From the NCBI GenBank assembly GCA_052118425.1, contig JBQKHF010000011.1: DNA of 64,000 nt; one strand, given 5' to 3'. Below, piece by piece: positions 1 through 8,643 of this stretch. Numbering within the stretch: position 1 is the first letter of the stretch; the number at the start of each line of letters is the position of its first letter. Under the pieces are notes generated by a model. That model searched no databases. It worked only from the letters and a program-made list of their open reading frames with translations, and was not told where the DNA came from. This DNA comes from Roseburia_C sp900315735 (GTDB lineage Bacteria; Bacillota; Clostridia; Lachnospirales; Lachnospiraceae). The translations under genes and the position numbers were made by a program.

Positions 1-86
1 TTTCTGACAGATAGATAACCATGAATAGAGTATCAAAAACTATGTGCAAGAGTAAATTCTGTTTTTGATAAATTTCAGGTAATTTG

Positions 87-105
87 GTGGAATTTAAAAT
101 TTCAC
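87..105. repeat. AT-rich imperfect palindrome upstream of the island
   Basis: The sequence GTGGAATTTAAAATTTCAC is an almost symmetric 19-bp inverted repeat about 30 bp upstream of the candidate promoter. It could be an operator for the HTH protein encoded at 210, but nothing beyond symmetry and position supports that. The rest of positions 1-134 shows no recognisable gene. Confidence 0.25.
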
Positions 106-134
106 ATTACGATGGTAACATAGATTTAATATGA

Positions 135-163
135 TTGATTTTGTTCGTGGTTTGGAGTAAAAT
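135..163 (+). promoter_or_regulatory. candidate sigma-A promoter of the accessory operon
   Basis: TTGATT (135-140), a 17-bp spacer and TAAAAT (158-163) form a reasonable vegetative promoter about 45 bp before the first start codon. It would drive the HTH gene and possibly the genes after it, which follow with short gaps. Confidence 0.4.
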
Positions 164-209
164 TTAAAAGTAATATGTCAACTTGCTTTTAATATTTTAT
201 AGGTGAATT

Positions 210-398
210 ATGGAGTATTTATCAATTAGTCAAGTATCTGAAAAATGGGGTGTGTCTGTGCGGAGAATTCAGACATTGTGTATTACTGGGAGAATACCTG
301 GAGCTACTAAAATTGGAAGTTACTGGGCAATTCCTGCGGATGCAGAAAAGCCCAAAGATGAACGGATTAAGACAGGCAGATATATTAAGAAAAAATAA
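210..398 (+). CDS. small HTH DNA-binding protein (excisionase/MerR-like)
   Basis: This 62-aa protein is almost entirely one winged helix-turn-helix of the excisionase/helix-turn-helix-17 type. The pattern LSISQVSEKWGVSVRRIQ is followed by a wing with GATKIGSYWAIP and a basic tail (RIKTGRYIKKK). Family members bind DNA as small regulators or recombination directionality factors of mobile elements. The start is the ATG at 210, preceded by AGGTGA at 201-206. It is the first gene of the + strand island and ends 24 bp before the GTPase start. No integrase is present in the window, so a role as local repressor or activator of the island is as likely as excision. The function is inferred from the fold only. 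Confidence 0.7.
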   Translation: MEYLSISQVSEKWGVSVRRIQTLCITGRIPGATKIGSYWAIPADAEKPKDERIKTGRYIKKK

Positions 399-422
399 TT
401 GTGTAGACAGGAGATAAAAGAC

Positions 423-1703
423 ATGGCAACTATCAAGATTAGAAGTAACCCTTATGAAAGAAAAATCGAGTATCTCAGCTATAAGGAGCAAACAGGAGAT
501 TGGGAAGAAATTCAAAGAAGTAATCCGGATAGTAAATTAAGAGAGGATGAATCTGGTAAGAGTTTTTTACCTTTCAAAATTAAGGAAATAGTAGATATCA
601 TTCTTGATGAGTATTATGTAGGTTCAGATAAAGTAAATATTGTGTTTGAAGGTACACAGGAAGAATATGAGGAGCTTGAAAAGATTTGTGAGTTGCCGGA
701 GATAGCAGAAAAAATTTCTCTGAAAAAAGAAAAAGTAGTTCTTGAGAATGCGAAACTTATCTTGAGTGATACAAAGGAGATATTTAAGACTGTTCAGCCT
801 GTTATAGAAAAGATTATTCATGGTGACAGAGATGTTAAGAGTGACCTCAATAAGGTGGCGGATGCGTTGGATGATATTATTCCAATTTGTGTTTTTGGAA
901 ATTATAGTGCCGGAAAATCGACATTTATTAATTCCCTGATTGGTCATGAAATCCTTCCAAGTGGAGGTGATCCTGTGACTGCAAAGATATATAAAATATC
1001 AATATCTGATTCGGAGGAACTTGCAAGAATCAGATTTATGCATTGGGACAAGGAAATTGAATTATTGTACGAGGGTAAGTCTTTTAGAATCCGTAAGGGC
1101 AGTGTTGATGATGAAATGTTATGTGAGCTGTCACAAATGATGGAAGAAAACGAAAAAGAGGATATGTTTTTTCTTATTAACAAGGCATTAGAGTTCATTA
1201 ATGGTTATGAGAAAAAAGACATGGACTCAATTGAGATTAGCGATGTTATCGAGGTAGAAGTACCTTTTGCTAAGGAAGGTGTGCTCGGAAGAAGTAGAAA
1301 TAATTTCGTGATTTTTGATACGCCGGGTTCTAATTCTAATTCAAATACTGACCATTCAAAGGTTTTAGCAGATGCATTACAAGGATTTTCAAATGGTATT
1401 CCGGTATGGATATCACAATATGAATCAATAGACAGTAATGATAATGCGAAACTCTGTGATGATGTATTAAATATCAAGGCATTAGATAAGCGTTTTACTA
1501 TGATCGTTCTTAATAAGGCAGATAGCTCTGATTTACCTGAAGGTGGATTTTCTGAAAAGCAAATTAAGAATATTTTAGAGTATAATTCTGTGGAAAAAAT
1601 GTATGCAGGCGGTATCTATTTTGTATCATCCATCATGGGCTTGGGTGCAAAAAAGGATGGAGACTTATCGGATAAGCATTACAGAAAAACTTATCGTTCA
1701 TAA
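423..1703 (+). CDS. dynamin-like GTPase, N-terminal part (interrupted by in-frame TAA)
   Basis: This 426-aa fragment carries a large dynamin-family GTPase domain. G1 is GNYSAGKS at about residues 159-166, the switch Thr region follows (GGDPVTAKIY), G3 is DTPG at 299-302 and G4 is NKAD at 364-367. Bacterial dynamin-like proteins bind or remodel membranes, and some act in phage defence or stress. The ATG at 423 is chosen because AGGAG (409-413) lies 9 bp upstream. Translation stops at a TAA (1701-1703). The same frame stays open immediately afterwards to 3002 with sequence that reads as the expected stalk region, so one nonsense codon appears to split one ~860-aa protein. A C-to-T change (CAA to TAA) would explain it; this is inference. 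The gene may be inactive, or the two pieces may work together. Confidence 0.75.
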   Translation: MATIKIRSNPYERKIEYLSYKEQTGDWEEIQRSNPDSKLREDESGKSFLPFKIKEIVDIILDEYYVGSDKVNIVFEGTQEEYEELEKICELPEIAEKISLKKEKVVLENAKLILSDTKEIFKTVQPVIEKIIHGDRDVKSDLNKVADALDDIIPICVFGNYSAGKSTFINSLIGHEILPSGGDPVTAKIYKISISDSEELARIRFMHWDKEIELLYEGKSFRIRKGSVDDEMLCELSQMMEENEKEDMFFLINKALEFINGYEKKDMDSIEISDVIEVEVPFAKEGVLGRSRNNFVIFDTPGSNSNSNTDHSKVLADALQGFSNGIPVWISQYESIDSNDNAKLCDDVLNIKALDKRFTMIVLNKADSSDLPEGGFSEKQIKNILEYNSVEKMYAGGIYFVSSIMGLGAKKDGDLSDKHYRKTYRS

Positions 1704-1709
1704 CAGGAA

Positions 1710-3002
1710 ATGTTTTCCAATCCGGAAGATGTAGATTATGCTACCTTGTACATTTACAATATTATGCCGGAACAGATAAAAAATGAGGTTGTCGAATATT
1801 CAAAGGCATGTTCTCAGTCTGAAACTGATTTGATTTATGCCAATAGTGGGTTGTTCTGTATCGAACAGGAAATGGAGGACTTTGCAAGTAAGTATTCTGC
1901 TTATAATAAGTGCCAGATGGTATATATGTTCCTAAATGAAGTGATTCATAAAACGAATGATGCAATACGGGAAAAAACAGATTTTCTTACAAGAACAAGA
2001 GAAACTCGTAAAAAGGAACTGGAAGCAGAAAAACAACAGTTGTTAGATGCATTAGCCGACATTACAAAGACAAAAGAAGATGAGTTTTGTAAAGAATCAA
2101 AAACATTTATTAAGACTTATGTGTCATCTAGCCTTGATTATTCGTATAATCCGGAAGAGCTGGCGAAACTGGATAATCAGGTTGCCAGGCACAATGAAGA
2201 GACAAATAGATTTTCAGTCCAAGAAAATGATTATGCAGAGGCTAAGAGCAGTATGTGGAGTCATTTAAAGGCGAACGGACAGAGTCTGCTAAAAGGTAAT
2301 CTGAAAGAATCATTTAGAACTATGAAAGAAGATTTCATAAAAGATTATAAGGAAATGCAGGAAAATAAGGATGAAATGGATTCGTCGAGAAGCGAAATCG
2401 ACAAGGCAACATCTGATGAGATAATGAAAATAGTTGTGGATAGATATAAAAGCAGCATTCTTGAAGCACAGGAAAAAGCAAGTGCAGTAACAAAACAGCA
2501 TTGGATGGATAATGAAGAAACGCTTAAGAATGCACTTGTTGCTATTATCACGGGAACAGATGCGTTATCAGCAAAGCAGAGAGAGGAGCTGTCAGAAATC
2601 ATTATCAATTATCAGGGACTTGTTATTGATGACGAAGCGAATAAGGTATTTGTAAAAGCAAAATATTTAAAGGGACAGATTTTGGGCTTTAGATTGAGTT
2701 CGAGTGAGAGGCTAAATACCAGACGGTTGGCAAATAATTTTAATGATTGGATTGCTAAAAGCATTAGATCAATGTCAGAAGATTTGAATGAAAACTGCTA
2801 TTCTGCATTTAAGGTATGGAAGTCTCACTTGTGTTCCGTGATTGAAGAGAATATAACTGAGATGAATCCACAGTTAAAGCAAATTGCTGAATTGATTAAA
2901 GAGGAAACAGATAAAATCAATGAATTGGCAGATAATCAGCAGACAATATGTTCTTCTCTTGATGCAATAAAGGAATTGATGGACTGGAAAGTGTTTGAAT
3001 AA
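1710..3002 (+). CDS. dynamin-like GTPase, C-terminal helical part (downstream of the nonsense codon)
   Basis: The 430-aa open frame is in register with the upstream GTPase fragment and starts only two codons after its TAA. It has no P-loop. It is mostly charged, helical and coiled-coil sequence (for example the stretch around 1980-2060 rich in R, K, E and Q), as expected for the stalk/effector part of a dynamin-like protein. The listed ATG at 1710 has AGGA only 2 bp upstream, too close for a normal ribosome site. Independent translation would therefore need re-initiation or readthrough, otherwise this part is silent. It ends 14 bp before the HerA-like gene, which has its own ribosome site (AGGAG near 3003-3008). 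Confidence 0.6.
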   Translation: MFSNPEDVDYATLYIYNIMPEQIKNEVVEYSKACSQSETDLIYANSGLFCIEQEMEDFASKYSAYNKCQMVYMFLNEVIHKTNDAIREKTDFLTRTRETRKKELEAEKQQLLDALADITKTKEDEFCKESKTFIKTYVSSSLDYSYNPEELAKLDNQVARHNEETNRFSVQENDYAEAKSSMWSHLKANGQSLLKGNLKESFRTMKEDFIKDYKEMQENKDEMDSSRSEIDKATSDEIMKIVVDRYKSSILEAQEKASAVTKQHWMDNEETLKNALVAIITGTDALSAKQREELSEIIINYQGLVIDDEANKVFVKAKYLKGQILGFRLSSSERLNTRRLANNFNDWIAKSIRSMSEDLNENCYSAFKVWKSHLCSVIEENITEMNPQLKQIAELIKEETDKINELADNQQTICSSLDAIKELMDWKVFE

Positions 3003-3016
3003 AGGAGAAATCATTT

Positions 3017-6000
3017 ATGGGAGTAAAAAATGTTATAAAAAAGGTTGGGGACAAAGCTGGAAATAAAGTTGCAAAACTTGCGGCTTTGAGTTCTGGGCAA
3101 GTAGAAGAAATACAACTACAAAGGGAAAAATATTTATTAGAAAAGCCAGAACCTTCAGATGAATTGGCGATTGATACAACATGGAGAATGATGGCTGCTA
3201 GTAGTGTTGAAATTTTCAATGCATATTTACCACAAATCAAGGAATTGTATTTGCCTATTGAAAAATCGGCTGAGTATGAAGAGGTGTTTAGCCCCGACCA
3301 TAATATTAGATACTTTAATATTACGAAATGGGTACAAGATAAGAAAGAAAACAGTCTGGAAAAGTTGGTGAATGTATATGCAGTCCTTTCAAATGAGGAT
3401 TGCAATATTGCTCTTGTGTTTAACAGAACACAAGAGGGTACGAATGTATATTTGGCAGTAGTAAATACGGCAAATGCAGACAATAATGTAAACACTAATT
3501 CCTATAAAAACAGGCTGTTGGAAGCTATTCGAGGTAATTTCCCGGGAGCAGAATGGGGAGAAGAAGGAATTGGTATTATTCCATGTATGAATAATGAAAG
3601 ACCGTATTCTGTTGCAACGGCATCTAATATTCCAACCGAGAAGTCTGACAAATTTATAAGTCAGACTATTGAAAAACTTTTAGATGGAATTATTCCTACT
3701 GATAAGAAGAAAGAGTATACAATAGTGTTATTGGCTACACCTATCAAAGATGTCGAGCAAAGAAAATTAAAATTAAGTGAGTTTTATTCGGGTTTGAAAC
3801 CATATGCTGAATGGCAAACTAACTTTACATATACAGAGAGCAACGCGATTGGTTCTTCTGCGACCGTTGGAGTAAATGTTGGAGCAAGTGCGGGTATTCA
3901 GAATGGTACAAGTAATGCTGTTACGGATTCTGATTCAGAAACGGAAAATGAATCAAGAACAGATACGCAGTCTCAATCAGATACTCTTTCTAGGAGCGAA
4001 GCGATTGCGGGTTCGGAAAGTTCAACGCATACAGAAGGAGCAAGTGTAACAGATACAATCACAGAAGGTAGCAGTGACACTGCTGGTGTAAATGCCTCTC
4101 AATCAGTAGGAGTTAATTCGTCTGCAACAGCTACAGCAGGAGGGGGCATTGTACCAGCATCTGCAAGTGCTACCGTTGGTACATCTGCCACCACAACTGT
4201 AGGTGCTAGTTATCAGCATGGATGGAACAGAAGCAATGCTCAAGCATTAGGAAAAACAGCTTCGGATGCATTGACAAAGGGAATAACTAATACCGTGTCA
4301 AATTCAGTTGCAAAAACTACAGGAACAGCAGTTGCTAATACATTAGGAAAAGCAGTAACCAAAGCTATGGCTACGACATCTGCGGTGACAAAGGGGACAA
4401 GCCTTGGTGCTAATTTTGGTGCAAATTTTGCAAGGTCTTCAACTGTTACCGCCATGATTGGAAAGAATGAGGGAATTACTCAGACATTTACTAATTTTAA
4501 TATTAAACATGCTCTTGATTTGTTGGAGAACCAAATGGAGCGATTAGAACAAAGTACAGCGCTTGGAATGTGGGATTTTGCAGCGTATGTGTTAAGCGAA
4601 GAATATGATGTAGCTAATAATGTAGCACATTCTTATTTGGCTCTGACTTTAGGCGAAGATTCCTATATGTCAAAGTCTGCTATAAATGTTTGGAAAGGGA
4701 ATGTAGAGGAAGAAAAGGCGGTTGCGAAAGAAATAGCAGGATATATTAGAGAATTAAGACATCCTCTGTTTGGACTGAAACAGGATATAATTATCGAAGA
4801 TAGAGCATTTAATGTATATCCGTCAGTTGTTACAGCAACGACGAGCTTGTCCGGAAAGGAATTAGCATACTCTTTGAATTTTCCTCAAAAATCAATAGCT
4901 GGGTTACCGATTATTGAATGTGCTGAGTTCGGAAGAAATGTGGTTACATATGATTTGACCACTGAAAATACGGAGCAAATTGAAGTGGGTAATATTTTCC
5001 ATATGAATCACATTGAGGAAAATAGAGTTGACCTTGCAAAAAAATCATTGGCTTCGCATACATTCATTACGGGTAGTACTGGCTCCGGTAAGAGTAATAC
5101 GGTATACCAGATGCTTGAAAAGGCAAGAAAGAAAAATGTTAAATTTTTGGTAGTAGAACCTGCCAAGGGCGAGTACAAGCATGTGTTTGGTATTTATAAG
5201 GATGTTTCTGTTTTTGGAACAAATCCTGCATTGACACCGATATTAAGAATTAATCCATTTAGTTTTCCTAATGGAGTTCATGTGTTAGAGCATCTTGACC
5301 GCTTAGTGGAAATTTTTAATGTCTGCTGGCCAATGTATGCGGCAATGCCGGCAGTGTTAAAGAGTGCAGTGGAAAAGTCGTATAAAGATTGCGGATGGGA
5401 TATGATACGTTCAATCAATATCTATGGAGAAGAACTGTACCCTACTTTTGCAGATGTAGCTAAAAATATTAAGGAGATAATTGATAATAGTGAGTTTGAT
5501 AATGACAATAAGGGAGCATACAAAGGTTCGCTGCTTACGAGACTGGAGTCATTAACCAATGGAATTAATGGCATGATTTTTACATGCAATGAAATATCAA
5601 ATGAAGCATTGTTTGATGAAAATGTGATTGTAGATTTGAGCCGGGTGGGTTCGTCTGAAACAAAATCACTGATTATGGGTATGCTTGTGCTTAAGTTGCA
5701 GGAGTATAGAATGACAAGTAATGCAATGAATGTTGAGTTAGGGCATATTACTGTATTGGAAGAGGCACATAATCTTTTGAAGAGGACATCAACTGAACAG
5801 TCGTCTGAAAGTGGTAATCTAATCAGTAAGAGTGTAGAAATGCTTACAAACGCCATTGCAGAGATGCGTACATATGGTGAAGGATTTATTATTGCTGATC
5901 AGGCACCAGGACTTCTTGATATGGCTGTTATTCGCAACACTAATACAAAAATTATTATGAGACTGCCGGATCAGACTGACAGGGAGCTTGTTGGTAGAGC

Positions 6001-6604
6001 AGCAAATTTGAATGCAGACCAGATTACAGAACTGGCGAAACTGCCATGTGGTGTTGCAGCAATCTATCAAAATGAGTGGGTTCAACCTGTGCTTTGTAAG
6101 ATTGATAAACATAAAACTCCTAATAAAGAATATGAAAATAAGTCGGAGAAAGATGTATATTTGGACGCTTATGCTCAGAAAGTATCTGATTCGTTGCTTG
6201 ACTGTATTATGAATAAGGAATTATTCAGGAAAGGGAATAAAGCCGATATAAAGAAGCTTAAGGGAATGGTTATTAAGTCTAAGCTTTCTACTGAAATAAA
6301 GAGAGATTTTGTAGAATATCTGTCAAGTGATGATGAGAACACATTGGAAACCTTGAGGGTTTTGATATTTGATTTTTTATCAGCTGAAAATGCAATCAAA
6401 GAATCAAGACATTGTGAAGATATAAATGCCTGGGTTCGTTCGGTTGTTGACGCACTTAAGCCTTCTGTAAAAGAGTACACAAATCATCAGATAGATTTAG
6501 TACTTGCCCTTATACTCTATGAGCAGACAACAAGAGACCCGGAATATGATGGCGTTTTTGGACGATTCACAGAGGTATATCAAAATGAAGGAGGTGTGTA
6601 CTGA
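3017..6604 (+). CDS. large HerA/FtsK-superfamily ATPase with Ser/Thr/Ala/Gly-rich insert
   Basis: This 1195-aa protein has an N-terminal alpha/beta domain (about residues 40-265). A low-complexity stretch of roughly 210 residues follows (about 270-480, dominated by S, T, A, G, N and E), then a C-terminal HerA/DUF87 ATPase. Walker A is GSTGSGKSNTVYQ near 686 and Walker B is ITVLEEAH near 910-918. An Arg/Asn-rich sensor region follows (MAVIRNTNTKIIMRLPD). HerA-family pumps are hexameric DNA translocases; relatives occur in DNA repair, conjugation, phage defence and in proposed toxin export. No signal peptide or transmembrane segment is evident. The stop TGA (6602-6604) overlaps the ATG of the nuclease gene at 6604 by one base, so the two are probably co-translated. 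Substrate (DNA or protein) cannot be told from sequence. Confidence 0.75.
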   Translation: MGVKNVIKKVGDKAGNKVAKLAALSSGQVEEIQLQREKYLLEKPEPSDELAIDTTWRMMAASSVEIFNAYLPQIKELYLPIEKSAEYEEVFSPDHNIRYFNITKWVQDKKENSLEKLVNVYAVLSNEDCNIALVFNRTQEGTNVYLAVVNTANADNNVNTNSYKNRLLEAIRGNFPGAEWGEEGIGIIPCMNNERPYSVATASNIPTEKSDKFISQTIEKLLDGIIPTDKKKEYTIVLLATPIKDVEQRKLKLSEFYSGLKPYAEWQTNFTYTESNAIGSSATVGVNVGASAGIQNGTSNAVTDSDSETENESRTDTQSQSDTLSRSEAIAGSESSTHTEGASVTDTITEGSSDTAGVNASQSVGVNSSATATAGGGIVPASASATVGTSATTTVGASYQHGWNRSNAQALGKTASDALTKGITNTVSNSVAKTTGTAVANTLGKAVTKAMATTSAVTKGTSLGANFGANFARSSTVTAMIGKNEGITQTFTNFNIKHALDLLENQMERLEQSTALGMWDFAAYVLSEEYDVANNVAHSYLALTLGEDSYMSKSAINVWKGNVEEEKAVAKEIAGYIRELRHPLFGLKQDIIIEDRAFNVYPSVVTATTSLSGKELAYSLNFPQKSIAGLPIIECAEFGRNVVTYDLTTENTEQIEVGNIFHMNHIEENRVDLAKKSLASHTFITGSTGSGKSNTVYQMLEKARKKNVKFLVVEPAKGEYKHVFGIYKDVSVFGTNPALTPILRINPFSFPNGVHVLEHLDRLVEIFNVCWPMYAAMPAVLKSAVEKSYKDCGWDMIRSINIYGEELYPTFADVAKNIKEIIDNSEFDNDNKGAYKGSLLTRLESLTNGINGMIFTCNEISNEALFDENVIVDLSRVGSSETKSLIMGMLVLKLQEYRMTSNAMNVELGHITVLEEAHNLLKRTSTEQSSESGNLISKSVEMLTNAIAEMRTYGEGFIIADQAPGLLDMAVIRNTNTKIIMRLPDQTDRELVGRAANLNADQITELAKLPCGVAAIYQNEWVQPVLCKIDKHKTPNKEYENKSEKDVYLDAYAQKVSDSLLDCIMNKELFRKGNKADIKKLKGMVIKSKLSTEIKRDFVEYLSSDDENTLETLRVLIFDFLSAENAIKESRHCEDINAWVRSVVDALKPSVKEYTNHQIDLVLALILYEQTTRDPEYDGVFGRFTEVYQNEGGVY

Positions 6605-7278
6605 TGCATGAAATCAAAGGAACGGAAATAAATGAAGTTAAGAAACCGGAATCGGATAATTTTAAAAATATTAAGCCTGAAAGCAATGCTGCCGGAAAAG
6701 ATTGTGGTGGGTTTTGGGAAAATGAATTTAAAAATGAAGCAGAGTACTATAACGATTATGAAGATAGACTGGGATGTACTCTGAAAGAAGATTCTAACTT
6801 GGGCTCATGGGAAGGCAGTAGAGGTGAATCAAAATTTGTTCCAAATGGAGAAACTGTTGAAGGTAAAGCCGCTTTAGACAAATTGAATGAAAAGGGTTTG
6901 GATGGAATTGAATACAAGAATGCGGAACCGGATTTTTCAAAATGTGCAGAAGCTACAGTTCGTATTGATGACATGACTCAGAACAGAGATGATTATATTG
7001 GTGAGGATGGAACTATAAAGCAGGGAAACTTTTTACAGGCTGATATAAAATGTTCAGAAAAGTGGAATGCAGAAGCTAAAGATGGTAAGAGCGATTGGAC
7101 AGCCAGAGATGTATATAACTGGAGACATGAAAATAAGTGTTCATGGCATGAGAGATGCGATACAAGAACAATGGATCTTGTGCCCTTTGAGATACATAGT
7201 CATTGCAAACATCTGGGTGGAGTGTCCGAGTGTAAGGTACGAGATGCTATTAATGTAGGAGGCGAATTTGATGAATAA
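6604..7278 (+). CDS. HNH (WHH-like) nuclease, polymorphic-toxin type
   Basis: The 224-aa protein ends in an HNH/Endo VII-type nuclease core of the WHH class seen at the C-termini of polymorphic toxins. SWHERCDTRTMDLVPFEIH carries the conserved W-H-E and a D-L-V-P turn, followed by HCKHLGGVSECK. The middle part (GSWEGSRGESKFVPNG, then GLDGIEYKNAEPDFSKCAE) is the usual pre-toxin module of this family. What is missing is any N-terminal delivery module (LXG, WXG, RHS, signal peptide): only about 35 polar residues precede the module. It overlaps the upstream ATPase stop by one base and overlaps the immunity-like gene (starts 7268-7271). Predicted activity is DNA or RNA cleavage in a target cell or in self. 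The nuclease call is strong by motif; the biological target is unknown. Confidence 0.7.
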   Translation: MHEIKGTEINEVKKPESDNFKNIKPESNAAGKDCGGFWENEFKNEAEYYNDYEDRLGCTLKEDSNLGSWEGSRGESKFVPNGETVEGKAALDKLNEKGLDGIEYKNAEPDFSKCAEATVRIDDMTQNRDDYIGEDGTIKQGNFLQADIKCSEKWNAEAKDGKSDWTARDVYNWRHENKCSWHERCDTRTMDLVPFEIHSHCKHLGGVSECKVRDAINVGGEFDE

Positions 7279-7645
7279 AGAAAAAATGAATTTATGGAAT
7301 AGAGACTTTGAACTGTATATTAGTTACAGTTGCTATCCGGGCGAAGAAATCACAGATGTTCAAAAGAATGCCGCCCAAGAATTTTGTGAGGATACTTCCA
7401 TTGCAGCTGACGCACTTGATGAATTGAAAAAGTATGTAGAAGAAACTTCTGATACAGTAGTTAAAGCAAATGAAATAGAGAATATTTTCAAATATGTGAT
7501 GCCCAAAAGTATTTTTATTCCTAGAGCAAACAGTAAAATGGTAGCAATAATATGTAACTATAAGTTCGATATGGAAAATGGAATTGCTGTTGTGTTTGAA
7601 AATGGAAAGTTGAAAGAAATAGGACCACAAGATATTATTTTGTGA
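7271..7645 (+). CDS. DUF6985-like immunity protein candidate
   Basis: This acidic protein of about 124 aa begins with WNRDFELYISYSCYPGEEI and ends with NYKFDMENGIAVVFENGKLKEIG and QDIIL. I recognise this pattern as the DUF6985-type domain that usually sits directly after HNH toxins and acts as the immunity partner. It overlaps the end of the nuclease gene by 8 bp, the tight coupling expected of a toxin-immunity pair. Two consecutive ATGs (7268 and 7271) can serve as start. A short gap of 13 bp separates it from the zincin-like gene. Function is inferred from position and family, not shown. Confidence 0.6.
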   Translation: MNKEKMNLWNRDFELYISYSCYPGEEITDVQKNAAQEFCEDTSIAADALDELKKYVEETSDTVVKANEIENIFKYVMPKSIFIPRANSKMVAIICNYKFDMENGIAVVFENGKLKEIGPQDIIL

Positions 7646-7658
7646 GTGGGAATCCCAT

Positions 7659-8336
7659 ATGATAAGTAAGGAAATAATTGATAAAACAGAAAGTGTGGAA
7701 ATACCTGAAAATAAGTTTGCTGAAATAACTGCTGATAGAACATCTATAGAAGAGACTAAGACTTTTTGGAATAGAGTTTTCTATGGGGAAAGTGATGAAG
7801 TGTCAGAAGAATCATTATGGGACGAGATAATGTATTGCGATGAATTAGATTTTGATTTTTCTGATGTAGTGACAGATGATACAAAAGAAGTACTAGAATT
7901 GTTTAATAGTGATAATTGGGAAAATCTTGATGTTGATGAGCGTTATGAATTGATAACTGAATTAGTTGATAGTATAGGCCAAGGTCTGGGTTTGGAAAAT
8001 ATACCAGAAATTGAACTTGTAGACCGAGAGGATAATTGTTCTGGATATTATAGTGAACGTGGAAATTATATCGGTATTAATGTGAATTATTGGGATGATT
8101 ATGAAGATATAGTGGACACAGTAGCTCATGAAACCCGTCATGCATACCAGAGATTCAGAGCTGATAAACGGGAGAATCATCAGAATGAAGTCTACAAGTT
8201 CAATTTTGACCATTACATATCTACTGATTATGATACGGAAGGAAATTGTATTCATTTTAAAGAGTATTATGAGCAATATATTGAAGCAGAGGCACGAGCA
8301 TATGCCAAAGAATTTACTGCGGAGGTGGCAAGATGA
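7659..8336 (+). CDS. zincin-like metallopeptidase-domain protein
   Basis: The 225-aa acidic protein has a C-terminal zincin-like domain. The motif VAHETRHAYQ (HExxH) lies near residue 160, with a Glu-rich helix further on (YIEAEARAYAKEF near 212-224) that could give the third zinc ligand. Upstream are the strand and turn typical of this group (GYYSERGNYIGINVNYW). Domains of this kind occur in polymorphic toxins and in phage or mobile-element proteins, where they may cleave a target protein. No signal peptide is present. The first ~90 residues are poorly conserved-looking and acidic. The last 4 bp (ATGA, 8333-8336) overlap the following small gene, implying translational coupling. Whether this is an active protease is not established. 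Confidence 0.55.
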   Translation: MISKEIIDKTESVEIPENKFAEITADRTSIEETKTFWNRVFYGESDEVSEESLWDEIMYCDELDFDFSDVVTDDTKEVLELFNSDNWENLDVDERYELITELVDSIGQGLGLENIPEIELVDREDNCSGYYSERGNYIGINVNYWDDYEDIVDTVAHETRHAYQRFRADKRENHQNEVYKFNFDHYISTDYDTEGNCIHFKEYYEQYIEAEARAYAKEFTAEVAR

Positions 8337-8626
8337 GTGAAAAAATTAGAGAATACTATCGAAATACAAAACTTGATAAGCATCTTGTTGAAAGAAAAAT
8401 AGAACGCTTTACACAACATAAAGATATAATGCAGGAATTTGAATATTGGCTTGATACCAAACAGTATAAGACTGACGGAGTTGTGGTGGAAGGATATTCA
8501 GCAAAAACCTTGGCACAAGTTTCTGTATTTTTAGATGGAGAGGCTGCATTTGTATATTTGATTGAACTTCGTGAGAATCCGGAAAAAGCGTTAAGACAAA
8601 TCGCAAATGGCTTCAAAATGAAATAA
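8333..8626 (+). CDS. small unknown protein overlapping the zincin gene
   Basis: This 97-aa, mixed-charge, mostly helical protein contains VVVEGYSAKTLAQVSVFLDG followed by YLIELRENPEKAL. I do not recognise a named family with certainty, although similar short proteins are familiar from accessory regions of Lachnospiraceae. It shares an ATGA overlap with the zincin-like gene, the usual arrangement of an effector and its partner, so it could be an immunity protein or adaptor. That role is inference from position only. It ends 17 bp before the next gene, whose start has GGGAG upstream. Confidence 0.55.
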   Translation: MSEKIREYYRNTKLDKHLVERKIERFTQHKDIMQEFEYWLDTKQYKTDGVVVEGYSAKTLAQVSVFLDGEAAFVYLIELRENPEKALRQIANGFKMK

Positions 8627-8643
8627 CACATGGGAGTGATACA

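Noticed and set aside
4240..4455. Reverse-strand reading frame across the Ser/Ala-rich region
   Set aside because: It is a shadow of the low-complexity insert of the HerA-like protein, with no ribosome site and biased composition.
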